NCBI RefSeq assembly: GCF_021353235.1
Contig: NZ_JAJTWT010000011.1
Location: 1 to 64,000, forward strand
Direction: 5' to 3'
DNA from: Pelomonas caseinilytica
Lineage (GTDB): Bacteria > Pseudomonadota > Gammaproteobacteria > Burkholderiales > Burkholderiaceae_C
Length of the DNA: 64,000 nt
Shown here in pieces: positions 55,601-64,000 of this stretch (within the stretch, counting starts at the first letter, position 1; the number at the start of each line of letters is the position of its first letter). Position numbers and translations under genes: made by a program. Below the pieces are notes generated by a model. That model did no database searches. It had not been told where the DNA came from and saw nothing but the letters and a program-made list of their open reading frames with translations.

Positions 55601-55886
55601 CGAACTCGACGCTGGCCTGCACCCGGCCCTCGAAGCTGCGCGACTGGATGCGCTCCACGCCAGCGATGCTGTTGAGCGCTTCTTCCAGCGGCTTGGCCAC
55701 CTCGCGCTCCACGGCCTCGGGCGAGGCGCCGGGATAGCGGATGTCGATGCCGGCGCCGGGGAAGTTGATGTCGGGCATCTGCTCGACCCCGAGCCTGGCG
55801 TAGGAGAACAGGCCCAGCACGCACAAGGCCACCATCACCATGGTCGCGAAGACCGGGTTCTGGATGGAAACGCGGGTCATCCACAT
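52647..55886 (-). CDS. RND efflux transporter, inner-membrane pump (HAE1/AcrB family)
   Basis: The 1079-residue pump has the family start WMTRVSIQNPVFATMVMVALCVLG, two large periplasmic loops and 12 helices. The proton-relay pair Asp401-Asp402 lies in GLLIDDAIVVRENIVRH. It is driven by the proton gradient and exports drugs or other hydrophobics with the adaptor encoded upstream. An extra cytoplasmic segment of about 60 residues (WCMEHLHDAYERLIDWAFSG, then RVFVPPIPAYGRPFD) is longer than in AcrB. An outer-membrane factor is not encoded here, so an unlinked one is needed. Confidence 0.95.
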   Translation of the reverse strand: MWMTRVSIQNPVFATMVMVALCVLGLFSYARLGVEQMPDINFPGAGIDIRYPGASPEAVEREVAKPLEEALNSIAGVERIQSRSFEGRVQASVEFGLNTDMGRAMQDLRDRVAAAQAAFPKEVKPPSVSRFQNDNAQPVVVMALLSGTRGSRELSMMADLIVSKRLARVEGVAKVDVGGMTTREVRIDLDPMRLRAYGVTPAEIAKALADANSDQPVGLLSDRTADAILRVEGRVKDPKAFGNMVVARRGSLALTLNDLGTLVEREREVDSIARINGQPAVSFNIFKQQDANIVATGDAIKEAMEELRKQLPKDVELRLIYANSDFVKGSLTGLRHTLIEGALLTVAIVFLFLHSWRSTIITGLTLPIAVISSFIAVHAFGFTLNFMTMMALSLCIGLLIDDAIVVRENIVRHVGMGKDHHTAAADGTNEIGLAVMATTFAICAVFVPVAFMGGIIGKFFYPFGITVAVAVLVSLFVSFTLDPMLSSVWHDPVNERVKRLPVVGHAIRATDWCMEHLHDAYERLIDWAFSGRRYRVFVPPIPAYGRPFDAHGMRDKTAPRVLRFATLTPRGLVLWGAFASFVAALMLAPLVGSEFVPETDNSFTQVNLRMPVASSVERGSAKVAQVEEILQHYPEIKTVSTVVGSTGEGLATGRNQASLNISLVDRSERKRSQKEIEDAIRADIAKIPGVEVSVGFNRPIWITILGTDPEVLNQTAKDLVEKIRKIPGAVDVDTTVKPGLPAFAVRLKDSAIRELGLTAPQVASSLRAYVNGEVATYWTTPDGNQVEVLLRLPREQRERIEQMSKLPVAFSKDGAPITLDQVATIEPVFNPEVIRRENLQRREAVFAGVQGRPGGDVNADVQKLIKATQLPPGTSFKLDGAGKQQAEAFNGLLAAMGLAVIFIYIVLASQFGSFLQPIAIMASLPLALIGVMLALLLWRSTLNVFSMIGLVMLMGLVTKNAILLVDFANHARKAGATVAEALREAGLIRMRPIIMTTAAMVFGMLPMAIALNDGGEIQAPMGRAIIGGVITSTLLTLVVVPVLYSYLVRDKKPAARPAEQGATALPLHGMPGAMPADKD

Positions 55887-55896
55887 GGCACGGCCC

Positions 55897-57066
55897 TCAC
55901 TGCTGGGTGGTTGCCGCCGACGCGGCGGCGCTGGCCACCTTGGCGGACTTGGCGGCCACGATCACGGCCTTGTCGCCTTCGCGGAGGTTGTCGAAGCGCG
56001 CGGCCAGCACCTGGGCCTCGGGCTTCAAGCCGTTGAGGATCTCGACGCGGCCCTCGCGGGCATCGCTGCGGCCAGTCGTCACGATGCGCCGCACCAGGGC
56101 GCCGTCCTCGATCATCCAGACCTGCTCCTGACCGGAGTTGCGCGTGATGGCCGCCATGGGCACGGTCAGGCGCTGGATGTCGTCCTGGAGCACCACCTTG
56201 GCAACGGCGTACTGGCCAGCGCGGTAGAGCTCCTTGGGGTTGTCCAGCACCAGGGTCACGCCGATGGAGCGGGTGCCGGGCTCAGCCGCGGGAGCGATGC
56301 GGGCGATCTTGGCCTGGACCGGCTGGTCCACGCCCTCGACCTGCACCTGCACGGCCATGCCCGGCTGCAGCCGGCTCACCTCGTGGGTGCCGACCAGGCC
56401 GGCGAGTTCGAGCTTGCTCAGGTCGACGATGGTGAGGATCTGCTGCTCGGCGGCCAGCTTCTCGCCGGGCAGCGCGTGGCGCTTGGCGACGATGCCGCTG
56501 ATGGGCGAGACGAGAGCGGCCTGGCGCATGGTCACCTGGCTGGTGTCGAGCTGGGCCTTGGCGGCGTTCCAGTTCGCCCGCGCCGCCTCATAGGCCGCAC
56601 GGGAGGTATCCAGCGCGGTCTGGGCGATGAAGTTCCTGGCCGCCAGGCCCTCGTTGGCCTTGTAGGTGCGCTCGGCCTGCTCCATCTGCGCGCGCATGGC
56701 TTCGACGCTGGCATTGCGCTCGGCGATGCGGTAGCGCAGCTCCTCCAGGTCCACCTGGCCGAGGGCCTGGCCGGCCCGGACCCGGCTGCCTTCGCCAACG
56801 GCGAGATTGAGCAGAGTCCCGTTGGACTTGGCCCGCACGACCACCGTGCCCGGCGCCACCAGCGGGCCGCTGAACTCGATGACCGCCGGCATGGCGGCGA
56901 GCGTCGGCCTGGCGACTTCGCCCGACACGAACTCCAGCACGGCCTGCGGCTTGGCGTCGCCCGGCTTCTTGGGGCCATCGCCCTTGCTCGCCATCACTGC
57001 CACGCCGGCTCCGCCGATCAGCAGCACCACCGCTGCGATGCCGCCCAACTTCCAAGTCTTGCGCAT
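55897..57066 (-). CDS. RND efflux periplasmic adaptor (MFP)
   Basis: The 389-residue protein has an N-terminal membrane anchor (residues 6-26), the barrel-sandwich/lipoyl half-motifs (VVRAKSNGTLLNLAVGEGSRV and GIVAKRHALPGEKL) flanking a helical hairpin, and a beta-barrel domain. It bridges the pump and an outer-membrane channel. The stop lies 10 bases before the pump start, so they form one operon. A GGGGGAG ribosome site precedes the ATG. Confidence 0.95.
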   Translation of the reverse strand: MRKTWKLGGIAAVVLLIGGAGVAVMASKGDGPKKPGDAKPQAVLEFVSGEVARPTLAAMPAVIEFSGPLVAPGTVVVRAKSNGTLLNLAVGEGSRVRAGQALGQVDLEELRYRIAERNASVEAMRAQMEQAERTYKANEGLAARNFIAQTALDTSRAAYEAARANWNAAKAQLDTSQVTMRQAALVSPISGIVAKRHALPGEKLAAEQQILTIVDLSKLELAGLVGTHEVSRLQPGMAVQVQVEGVDQPVQAKIARIAPAAEPGTRSIGVTLVLDNPKELYRAGQYAVAKVVLQDDIQRLTVPMAAITRNSGQEQVWMIEDGALVRRIVTTGRSDAREGRVEILNGLKPEAQVLAARFDNLREGDKAVIVAAKSAKVASAAASAATTQQ

Positions 57067-57212
57067 GGCTCCCCCAGTGCTCTCAGATTCACAGACCTTT
57101 GCAGTCTAGAAATCGAGGCGATGGCACGCAGCCGGCGTGAGACGAAACGCGGAATGCGAGGGCTGAGCTGCACCGGCCGGCGATCGGGCCGGAGGCGGGA
57201 TGGGCGGCAGGC

Positions 57213-58310
57213 CTACCGGTGGGCGGGGATCGGGTCTATCGGCAGGGCCACATCCCCGCACTGCGCCCTGTGACGAAGGGCATGGTCCATCAGCACCAGG
57301 GCGAGCATGGCCTCGGCGATGGGCGTGGCGCGGATGCCCACGCAGGGGTCGTGGCGGCCGAAGGTCTCGACCGTCGTCGGCTGGCCGGCGCGGTCGATGC
57401 TGGCCTTGGGGCTGCGGATGGAGCTGGTCGGCTTGATGGCGATGCTGGCCACGACGTCCTGGCCGGTGGAGATGCCGCCCAGCACGCCGCCGGCGTTGTT
57501 GCTCGCGAAGCCCTCGGGCGTGAGTTCGTCGCCATGCTCGGTGCCGCGCTGGGCGACCGACCGGAAGCCGGCGCCGATCTCGACGCCCTTGACGGCATTG
57601 ATGCCCATCAGCGCGTAGGCGATGTCGGCGTCGAGCTTGTCGAACAGCGGCTCGCCCAGGCCGACCGGCACGCCGGTGGCTTCGACCCGGATGCGCGCGC
57701 CGACGGAGTCGCCGGCCTTGCGCAGGCTGTCCATGTAGTCTTCGAGTTGGGCGATCTGGCTGGCGTTGGCCGCGAAGAAGGGGTTATGGCCGACGTGCTC
57801 CCAGCCTTCGAAGGCGATGTCGATCTCGCCGAGCTGGGTCATGCAGCCGCGGAACTCGGTGCCGTAGGCTTGCCGCAGCCATTTGCGGGCCACGGCACCG
57901 GCGCCCACCATCGGCGCCGTGAGCCGTGCCGAGGAGCGCCCGCCGCCGCGCGGGTCGCGCAGGCCGTACTTGCGCCAGTAGGTGTAGTCGGCGTGGCCGG
58001 GGCGGAAGGTGTCGAGGATGTTGCCGTAGTCCTTGCTGCGCTGGTCGGTGTTGCGGATCAGCAGGCAGATGGGCGTTCCGGTCGTCAGGCCCTCGTAGAC
58101 GCCGGAGAGGATCTCGACGGTGTCGGGCTCGTTGCGCTGGGTGACGTGGCGGCTGGTGCCGGGGCGGCGGCGGTCCAGCTCCGGCTGGATGTCGGCTTCG
58201 GTCAGGGCCAGGCCGGGCGGGCAGCCGTCGATGACGCAGCCGATGGCCGGGCCATGGCTTTCGCCGAAGTTGGTGACGCGGAAGAGTTCGCCGAAGGTGC
58301 TGCCTGCCAT
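57213..58310 (-). CDS. aroC: Chorismate synthase
   Basis: The 365-residue enzyme shows all family signatures: [43 protein letters not shown] and [19 protein letters not shown]. It converts EPSP to chorismate, using reduced FMN, as the last step of the shikimate pathway. It lies downstream of the CBS-domain gene with a terminator between, so it probably has its own promoter. Confidence 0.98.
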   Translation of the reverse strand: MAGSTFGELFRVTNFGESHGPAIGCVIDGCPPGLALTEADIQPELDRRRPGTSRHVTQRNEPDTVEILSGVYEGLTTGTPICLLIRNTDQRSKDYGNILDTFRPGHADYTYWRKYGLRDPRGGGRSSARLTAPMVGAGAVARKWLRQAYGTEFRGCMTQLGEIDIAFEGWEHVGHNPFFAANASQIAQLEDYMDSLRKAGDSVGARIRVEATGVPVGLGEPLFDKLDADIAYALMGINAVKGVEIGAGFRSVAQRGTEHGDELTPEGFASNNAGGVLGGISTGQDVVASIAIKPTSSIRSPKASIDRAGQPTTVETFGRHDPCVGIRATPIAEAMLALVLMDHALRHRAQCGDVALPIDPIPAHR

Positions 58311-58334
58311 CCGGCGATTCTAAGGAGGGCACAC

Positions 58335-58360
58335 AAGCAAAAGCGGCCCCGCAAGGCCGC
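58335..58360 (-). terminator. Rho-independent terminator after the CBS-domain gene
   Basis: On the minus strand GCGGCC-N6-GGCCGC is followed by TTTTGCTT, between the CBS-gene stop and the aroC start. Confidence 0.75.
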
Positions 58361-58386
58361 CTTCATGGAGCACGAACCGAGGCGGC

Positions 58387-58854
58387 TCAGCCGGTCTTGG
58401 CCGGGTCTTCGGTGGGCTCCTCCACCGGCCAGTCGCGGATGTAGGCCTTGAGCATGCGGTTCTCGAAGTCCTGGCTGTCGACGACCGCCTTGGCCACGTC
58501 GTAGAACGAGATGACGCCCATCAGCGTGCGGCCGTTCATGACGGGCATGTAGCGCGCATGCCGGCCCAGCATCATGCGGCGCACCTCGTCGATCTCGGTC
58601 TCGGGCGTGCAGGTGAGCGGGTGGTCGTCCATGACGCTGCGCACGATGGTCGTGCCCACGCTGCCGCCGTTCTTGACGATGGCCTGGATGACCTCGCGGA
58701 AGGTCAGCATGCCGACCAGTTCGCCATGGTCCATGACGACCAGGGAGCCGATGTCGCGCTCGGCCATGAGGGTGAGCGAATCCTTCAAGGGCTCGTCGGG
58801 CGAAACGGTGAACAGGGTGCCGCCTTTGACACGCAGGATATCGACGACTTTCAT
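58387..58854 (-). CDS. CBS-domain pair protein
   Basis: The 155-residue protein consists of two CBS domains (DSLTLMAERDIGSLVVMDHG and MMLGRHARYMPVMNGRTL) with a C-terminal tail YIRDWPVEEP. Such pairs bind adenine nucleotides and report energy state. I chose the ATG at 58854, since GGAGG lies five bases before it. It is divergent from the metY-like gene. Confidence 0.92.
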   Translation of the reverse strand: MKVVDILRVKGGTLFTVSPDEPLKDSLTLMAERDIGSLVVMDHGELVGMLTFREVIQAIVKNGGSVGTTIVRSVMDDHPLTCTPETEIDEVRRMMLGRHARYMPVMNGRTLMGVISFYDVAKAVVDSQDFENRMLKAYIRDWPVEEPTEDPAKTG

Positions 58855-58914
58855 GGCTGCCTCCACGGGAAAACGCCCAGCCAACATAGCACACAATGCC
58901 CGCGCATCCACCCC

Positions 58915-60219
58915 ATGAAAAACACCATGCCGGGATTCGACACCCTCGCTTTGCATGCCGGCGCCGTGCCCGACCCGGCCACCGGCGCGCGCGCCACGCC
59001 GCTGCACCTGAGCACCTCCTTCGTCTTCGAGAACAGCGAGCACGCCGCGTCGCTGTTCAACATGGAGCGCTCGGGCCACGTCTACAGCCGGCTGTCCAAC
59101 CCGACGACGGCGGTCTTCGAGGAGCGCATGGCGGCCCTGGACGCCGGCATCGGCGCGATCGCCACCGCCAGCGGCCAGGCCGCCCTGCACCTGGCCATCG
59201 TCACGCTGATGGGGGCCGGCGGCCACGTCGTCGCCAGCACCGCCCTGTACGGCGGCAGCCACAACCTGTTGCATTACACGCTGCGCCGTTTCGGCATCGA
59301 GACCAGCTTCGTCGACCCGCGCGACCTGGACGCCTGGCGCGCCGCCATCCGGCCCGAGACGCGGCTGCTGTTCGGCGAGTCGCTCGGCAACCCCGGGCTG
59401 GACGTGCTGGACATCCCGGCCGTGGCGGCCCTGGCCCACGAGGCCGGCCTGCCGCTGCTCGTGGACGCCACCTTCGCCACGCCCTACCTGCAGCGCCCGG
59501 CCGAGCTCGGCGCCGACCTCGTCTATCACTCCGCCACCAAGTTCCTGTGCGGCCACGGCACGGTGGTCGGCGGCGTGCTGGTGGATGCCGGCAGCTTCGA
59601 CTGGGATGCCGCCCACGCCGCCAGCGGCCGGTTTGCGACGCTGGCCGAGCCGTATGACGGCTTCCACGGCATGGTCTTCAGCGAGGAGAGCACCGTGGGC
59701 GCCTTCCTGCTGCGAGCACGCCGCGAGGGCCTGCGCGACTTCGGCGCCTGCATGAGCCCGCACACCGCCTGGCTGATGCTGCAGGGCCTGGAGACGCTGC
59801 CGCTGCGCATGGCGCGGCACGTGGCCAACGCCCAGGCGGTGGCCGAGTTCCTGGCCGCCCAGCCCCTGGTGGGCCGGGTGGCCTATCCGGGGCTGGAGTC
59901 CCACCCCGACCACGCCCTCGCCCAGCGCCTGCTGCCCCGAGGCGCCGGGGCCGTCTTTTCCTTCGACCTGAAGGGCTCCCGCGAGCAGGGCCGCGCCTTC
60001 ATCGAGTCGCTCAAGCTCTTCTCGCACCTGGCCAATGTCGGCGACGCCAAGTCCCTGGTCATCCATCCGGCCAGCACCACCCATTTCCGGATGGACGACG
60101 CCGCCCTGCAGCGCGCGGGCATCGGTCCCGGCACCATCCGCCTGTCCATCGGCCTGGAAGACCCGGCCGACCTGATCGACGACCTCAAGCGGGCACTCAA
60201 GCTGGCGGGCAAGGCATGA
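58915..60219 (+). CDS. O-acetylhomoserine/O-succinylhomoserine sulfhydrylase-type PLP enzyme
   Basis: The 434-residue Cys/Met-metabolism PLP enzyme has HLSTSFVFENSEHAA, SGQAALHLAIVTLMGAG, and Lys209 in HSATKFLCGHGTVVGG. The length and the ATASGQAA pattern favour the MetY branch (homocysteine from O-acetylhomoserine and sulfide). The start at 58915 was preferred, as earlier in-frame starts would overlap the divergent CBS gene. A four-base overlap joins it to the hydrolase gene. Confidence 0.93.
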   Translation: MKNTMPGFDTLALHAGAVPDPATGARATPLHLSTSFVFENSEHAASLFNMERSGHVYSRLSNPTTAVFEERMAALDAGIGAIATASGQAALHLAIVTLMGAGGHVVASTALYGGSHNLLHYTLRRFGIETSFVDPRDLDAWRAAIRPETRLLFGESLGNPGLDVLDIPAVAALAHEAGLPLLVDATFATPYLQRPAELGADLVYHSATKFLCGHGTVVGGVLVDAGSFDWDAAHAASGRFATLAEPYDGFHGMVFSEESTVGAFLLRARREGLRDFGACMSPHTAWLMLQGLETLPLRMARHVANAQAVAEFLAAQPLVGRVAYPGLESHPDHALAQRLLPRGAGAVFSFDLKGSREQGRAFIESLKLFSHLANVGDAKSLVIHPASTTHFRMDDAALQRAGIGPGTIRLSIGLEDPADLIDDLKRALKLAGKA

Positions 60220-61007
60220 AACTCATCGTCGACCACCACGAGGCCTATGCCTACACGGGCGGCAAGCCCTTCGACGCCACCCTGCCCTGCATCGTCTTCG
60301 TCCATGGCGCCCTCAACGACCACAGCGTCTGGACCCTGCTGGCCCGCTGGTTCGCCCATCATGGGTACGCGGTGCTGGCCGTGGACCTGCCCGGCCACGG
60401 CCGCAGCGGCGGCGCGCCGCTGGCGAGCGTCGAGGCCCTGGGCGCCTGGCTGCACCGTCTGATGGACGCGGCCGGCGTGGCGCAGGCAACCCTCGTCGGC
60501 CACAGCATGGGCTCGCTGATCGCCCTGGAGGCTGCCGGGCGGGCATCGACCCTGATCATGGTGGGCACCGCCTACCCGATGAAAGTGTCGGAGGCCCTGC
60601 TCGCCACGGCGCGCGACAAGCCCGAGGCGGCCATGGCCATGGTCACCGCCTTCTCGCATTCGCTGGCCAGCGCCAAGCCCGGCTATCCGGGGCCGGGCAG
60701 TTGGCTGCGCGGAGGCTCGATGGCGCTGATGCGCCGGCTGCAGGCCCGCCAGACGGCCGTGAACCTGTTCGAGAACGACTTCCAGGTCTGTGACCGCTAT
60801 GCCGGCGGCGAGGCGGCGGCGGCCCGCGTGGCCTGCCCGGTGCATTTCGTCCTCGGCGCCCTCGACCAGATGACCCTGCCCCGGCATAACGCCGTCCTCG
60901 GCGGCCTGCTCAAGCCGGCCATCCACACCGTGCCGGCCGGCCATGCCCTCATGGCCGAGGCGCCGGATGCCGTGCTGGCGGCCCTGCGCAAGGCCGTCGG
61001 CGCCTGA
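60216..61007 (+). CDS. Alpha/beta-hydrolase
   Basis: The 263-residue protein has the nucleophile elbow GHSMGS (Ser97), the oxyanion region VFVHGALNDHSVW and the probable catalytic His in PAGHALMAEAP. Its substrate is unknown. The ATGA overlap with the metY-like gene suggests a linked role; some such hydrolases act on activated homoserine esters, but the sequence does not show this. Confidence 0.9.
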   Translation: MKLIVDHHEAYAYTGGKPFDATLPCIVFVHGALNDHSVWTLLARWFAHHGYAVLAVDLPGHGRSGGAPLASVEALGAWLHRLMDAAGVAQATLVGHSMGSLIALEAAGRASTLIMVGTAYPMKVSEALLATARDKPEAAMAMVTAFSHSLASAKPGYPGPGSWLRGGSMALMRRLQARQTAVNLFENDFQVCDRYAGGEAAAARVACPVHFVLGALDQMTLPRHNAVLGGLLKPAIHTVPAGHALMAEAPDAVLAALRKAVGA

Positions 61008-61057
61008 CCCGGGATTGCGCGCTTGCCGCCGGCGCGGCGGCGCGCTTGAATCGGCCC

Positions 61058-61366
61058 ATGGCCACCGACCGCTTCACGCGCTTCGCCGACTTCTACCCCT
61101 TCTACCTCGGCGAGCACAGCAACCCGACCTGCCGCCGCCTGCACTTCATCGGCTCGACGCTCGTGCTGGTGTGCCTGTTCAAGCTCGTCGCCACGGGCAG
61201 CCTGGCCTGGCTGCTGTACGCGCTGCTCTGCGGTTATGGCTTCGCCTGGGTCGGCCACTTCTTCTTCGAGAAGAACCGGCCGGCGACGTTCAAGTACCCG
61301 CTCTACAGCCTGATGGGCGACTGGGTGATGTACGCGGACATCTGGCGGGGCCGCGTCAAGTTCTGA
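61058..61366 (+). CDS. Mpo1-like/DUF962 membrane protein
   Basis: The 102-residue protein has two to three hydrophobic helices and the family pattern FYPFYLGEHSNPTCRRLHFIG, then GYGFAWVGHFFFEKNRPATF and LMGDWVMYADIW. Yeast Mpo1 is an iron-dependent dioxygenase of hydroxy fatty acids, and the His residues here fit such a site. The bacterial substrate is unknown. The ATG at 61058 was chosen over a TTG four codons earlier. Confidence 0.9.
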   Translation: MATDRFTRFADFYPFYLGEHSNPTCRRLHFIGSTLVLVCLFKLVATGSLAWLLYALLCGYGFAWVGHFFFEKNRPATFKYPLYSLMGDWVMYADIWRGRVKF

Positions 61367-61370
61367 GGCT

Positions 61371-62177
61371 TCAGTTGCGCCAGGCCAGGCCCACCGAGGC
61401 CGACGTGCCGGTGCGCCTTTCGACGAGCGGGCTGTCGGCCGCCGGGCCGAGCAGGCGGCTGGCGCCGGCCGAGCCGTAGACCAGCCAGTGCTTGGTGATG
61501 GGGCGGATGAAGCCGACGCCCATGTGCAGGTCGCGCAGGCCCGAGCCCGGCTCGTAGGCCGGCTTGCCGCTGGCCTCGACGGCCGACTCCGGCACGCCGA
61601 AATAGCTGCGCAGGTTCTGGGCATTGGCCGCGGAGATGCCGATGCCGCTGGTCCATTGCAAGGTCTCGCTGCGGTAGATGCGCCAGCCGAGGTCGGCGCT
61701 GACCGTCATGCCGCCCTTGCGGCCGAGGAGATCCTGGGACAGGGTCACGCCGAGGTTGAAGTCCTTGGTGTAGCTGTAGTTGGCGTACAGCCGGGCACGC
61801 AAGGTGCGTTTCACGTCGGGCAGGCCGCGCGTGGTGCTCGCGTCGCCGCTGCTGCGGCCGCTGTCCACCCGCAACGCAATGCCGGCGCGCAGCCTGTCGG
61901 TGTCGATGAGCTGGGTGCTGGCGCCGCCCGCCGCCTCCTCCTGGCCGAAGCCGAGCAGGCCACCCGCCCCGGAGGTGCTGATGCGCACACGCCCGAACTT
62001 CAGCGCCCACAGCGGCTTGAACTTGACCTCGCGGCGGCTGGCGCCGTCGTACTCGGGCTGGGAGACGACGGCGCCGCCGAGCAGGTAGCGGGCCGTCGGG
62101 TCTTCCACCGGCTGCCTCTGGGCGTGGGCCGGGGCCCCGGCGGCGGCGGCCAGGGCGGTGATCAGCAGGACTCTCAT
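61371..62177 (-). CDS. MipA/OmpV-family outer-membrane protein
   Basis: The 268-residue protein has a signal peptide (residues 1-19, ending AHA) and then amphipathic beta strands with the family pattern ARYLLGGAVVSQPEYDG near the start and VGLAWRN at the end. MipA-type proteins scaffold murein hydrolases, and OmpV types are porin-like. It converges on the Mpo1-like gene with a four-base gap. Confidence 0.9.
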   Translation of the reverse strand: MRVLLITALAAAAGAPAHAQRQPVEDPTARYLLGGAVVSQPEYDGASRREVKFKPLWALKFGRVRISTSGAGGLLGFGQEEAAGGASTQLIDTDRLRAGIALRVDSGRSSGDASTTRGLPDVKRTLRARLYANYSYTKDFNLGVTLSQDLLGRKGGMTVSADLGWRIYRSETLQWTSGIGISAANAQNLRSYFGVPESAVEASGKPAYEPGSGLRDLHMGVGFIRPITKHWLVYGSAGASRLLGPAADSPLVERRTGTSASVGLAWRN

Positions 62178-62212
62178 GGCTGAAGCCTAGCAGCCCCGTC
62201 GCGGGCCGTCTG

Positions 62213-63169
62213 TCATCCGACCTTCAATTCGCGCGCCAGCTCGGTCAGCATGTCGTCGACCATGGCGTCGAGGTCGTAATGCAGACGCCAGCCCCAGTCG
62301 GCCTGGGCCTCGCGGTCGTCGATGCGCCGGGGCCAGCTTGCGGCGATGGCCTGCCGGAAGTCGGGTACGCAGTCCATCGTGAAGCCGGGCAGGCGCCGGC
62401 GGATGGACGCGGCGATCTGCTCCGGCGTGAAGCTGACGCCGGCGAGGTTGTAGCTGCCGCGCTGGCGGACGGACTCGGCCGGGGCATTCATCAGCTCGAG
62501 GGTGGCCCGCAGGGCGTCGGGCATGTACATCATGGGCAGGGCCTGGCCGGCTTCGAGGAAGCAGGTGTAGCGACCCTCCTTGAGCGCGGCGTGGAAGATC
62601 TCGACGGCGTAGTCCGTCGTGCCGCCGCCGGGCGGCGTCTTCCAGCTGATGAGGCCCGGATAGCGCAGGCTGCGGACGTCCACGCCGTGCTTGGCGTGGT
62701 ACCAGGCGCACCAGCGCTCGCCGGCCAGCTTGGAGATGCCGTAGACCGTGGTCGGGTCCATGACGGTGGTCTGGGGCGTGTCGACGGCCGGCGTGTTCGG
62801 GCCGAAGGCGGCGATGGAGCTGGGCCAGAAGATCTTGTCCAGCTTCTCGTGGCGGGCCAGCTCCAGCACGTTGAGCAGGCCCTTCATGTTCAGGTCCCAG
62901 GCCCACATCGGGTGCTTCTCGCCGTTGGCGGAGAGGGCCGCGGCGAGGTGGTAGATCTGCGTGATGTGATGGCGCTTGACGACCGTGGCCAGGGCGCCCG
63001 CGTCGGTGACGTCCAGCGCCTCGTGCTGCAGGGTACGGATGCGGCCCTGCGGGCTCAGGTCGCTGGTGATGACGGCGTCTTCGCCATGCTGCCGGGCCAG
63101 TTCGGCGGCCAGCTCGGTGCCGATCTGGCCGTTGGCGCCGATGATGAGGATGCGGGTCGGCCGGGTCAT
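62213..63169 (-). CDS. NAD-dependent L-threonine 3-dehydrogenase, epimerase-like SDR type
   Basis: The 318-residue short-chain reductase has the NAD-binding [13 protein letters not shown], the SSIAAFG serine and Tyr143-x3-Lys147 in [13 protein letters not shown]. This SDR form of threonine dehydrogenase makes 2-amino-3-ketobutyrate. The gene overlaps kbl by four bases in the known tdh-kbl arrangement, which strongly supports the role. The start at 63169 fits the overlap. Confidence 0.92.
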   Translation of the reverse strand: MTRPTRILIIGANGQIGTELAAELARQHGEDAVITSDLSPQGRIRTLQHEALDVTDAGALATVVKRHHITQIYHLAAALSANGEKHPMWAWDLNMKGLLNVLELARHEKLDKIFWPSSIAAFGPNTPAVDTPQTTVMDPTTVYGISKLAGERWCAWYHAKHGVDVRSLRYPGLISWKTPPGGGTTDYAVEIFHAALKEGRYTCFLEAGQALPMMYMPDALRATLELMNAPAESVRQRGSYNLAGVSFTPEQIAASIRRRLPGFTMDCVPDFRQAIAASWPRRIDDREAQADWGWRLHYDLDAMVDDMLTELARELKVG

Positions 63170-64000
63170 TTCACCAGCCCCAGCTCGCGGCCGGCCTGGG
63201 CGAAGGCGGCCACGGCCTTCTCCAGGTGCTCGCGCTCGTGCACGGCCGAGATCTGCACGCGGATGCGCGCCTGGCCCTTGGGCACCACGGGGAAGAAGAA
63301 GCCGACCGCGTAGATGCCCAGCTCCAGGATGCGCTTGGACAGTTCCTGGGCCTTGACGGCGTCGTAGACCATGATGGGCACGATGGGATGGGTGCCCGGC
63401 TTGATCTCGAAGCCGGCCGCCTGGATGGCCTGGCGGAACCAGGCGGTGTTGGCTTCCAGCTTGTCGCGCAGTTCGGTCGAGCCTTCGAGCAGGTCCAGCA
63501 CGGCCAGCGACGCGCCGGCGATGGCTGGCGCCAGCGTGTTGCTGAAGAGGTAGGGCCGGGAGCGCTGGCGCAGCAGCTCGACGACCTCCCTGCGGGCCGC
63601 CGTGAAGCCGCCGCTGGCGCCGCCCAGGGCCTTGCCGAAAGTGCCGGTGATGATGTCGATCTTGCCGAACACGCCGCGGTATTCGGGCGTGCCGCGGCCG
63701 GTCTTGCCGAGGAAGCCGCTGGCATGGCATTCGTCGATGCCCAGCAGCGCGTCGTAGCGGTCGCAGAGCTCACGGATCTTGTCGAGCTGGGCGATGGTGC
63801 CGTCCATGGAGAACACGCCGTCGGTGAAGACCAGCTTGAAGCGCGCGCCCTTCTCGCTCGCTTCCTTCAGGCAGCGCTCCAGGTCGGCCAGGTCGTTGTG
63901 CTCGTAGCGCCAGCGCTGCGCCTTGCACAGGCGGATGCCGTCGATGATGGAGGCGTGGTTGAGGGCGTCGCTGATGATGGCGTCCTGCTCGCCCAGCAGG
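63166..64000 (-). CDS. kbl: 2-amino-3-ketobutyrate CoA ligase (glycine C-acetyltransferase), 5' part outside window
   Basis: The visible reading frame runs open through the right edge, so the N-terminal part is missing. It shows [20 protein letters not shown] and the predicted PLP lysine in [13 protein letters not shown], and ends in GRELGLVK. It cleaves aminoketobutyrate with CoA to glycine and acetyl-CoA, so its glycine can enter the Gcv/SdaA route encoded at 27744-33901. It is upstream of and overlaps the threonine dehydrogenase gene. Confidence 0.96.
   Translation of the reverse strand, partial: LLGEQDAIISDALNHASIIDGIRLCKAQRWRYEHNDLADLERCLKEASEKGARFKLVFTDGVFSMDGTIAQLDKIRELCDRYDALLGIDECHASGFLGKTGRGTPEYRGVFGKIDIITGTFGKALGGASGGFTAARREVVELLRQRSRPYLFSNTLAPAIAGASLAVLDLLEGSTELRDKLEANTAWFRQAIQAAGFEIKPGTHPIVPIMVYDAVKAQELSKRILELGIYAVGFFFPVVPKGQARIRVQISAVHEREHLEKAVAAFAQAGRELGLVK

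Overview
The window looks like a chromosomal segment of a very high-GC betaproteobacterium, most likely Burkholderiales of the Roseateles/Mitsuaria/Rubrivivax group. This is inferred from the GC-rich third positions, the gcvT-gcvH-gcvP-sdaA and thiC-thiO-thiS-thiG-thiDE gene orders, the lpxL-lpxO pair and the RND and TetR content. No sequence search was possible, so the genus is not established. I see no rRNA, tRNA, CRISPR array or phage structural genes.

Left edge (1-3421). An exported YD-repeat (RHS-like) protein runs leftward. Its 3' end is cut at about position 118 by directly repeated termini that look like an insertion-sequence end of the IS21 type.

Carbohydrate/amino-sugar region (3422-19944). 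A GH35 beta-galactosidase and an ExuT-like MFS transporter form one unit. Next come two closely related TetR-type regulators, a second MFS transporter, an operon of FGGY kinase, class II aldolase, class III aminotransferase and a degenerate aldolase paralogue, and an opposing overlapping operon of TonB receptor, lipoprotein cytochrome c5, lactone/alditol oxidase and a Tat-exported PLP alanine-racemase-fold enzyme. A 12-bp near-palindrome (TAGTCAYMRCTA) lies at all three promoter regions (four copies), joining these genes into one regulon. This is the best candidate here for an undescribed system: uptake, periplasmic oxidation, phosphorylation, cleavage and transamination of an unknown substrate.

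Middle (20099-43748). This holds a large coiled-coil protein of unknown function, a lipid A acyltransferase/hydroxylase pair and an exported PD40-amidohydrolase fusion. The glycine cleavage operon follows, behind a tandem glycine riboswitch and ending with L-serine dehydratase (glycine to serine to pyruvate). After it come an NRDE protein, a membrane-anchored Pro/Ala repeat protein, a small exported HExxH protein, a quinone reductase/LysR pair and a set of small genes (HTH, SRPBCC, beta-propeller, DoxX, DUF4287, TetR).

Right part (43782-64000). This contains a TPP-riboswitch-controlled thiamine operon with a ThiD-ThiE fusion, a DHA2 transporter with a divergent LysR, a VapBC-type pair, an RND pump with its adaptor, aroC, a CBS-domain protein, a metY-like sulfhydrylase with an overlapping hydrolase, a small membrane protein, a MipA-like porin and a threonine-to-glycine pair (NAD-dependent threonine dehydrogenase plus Kbl, cut by the window edge). 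The threonine pair feeds glycine towards the Gcv system.

Three families of short palindromic intergenic repeats are present, each in two places and mostly next to stop codons.
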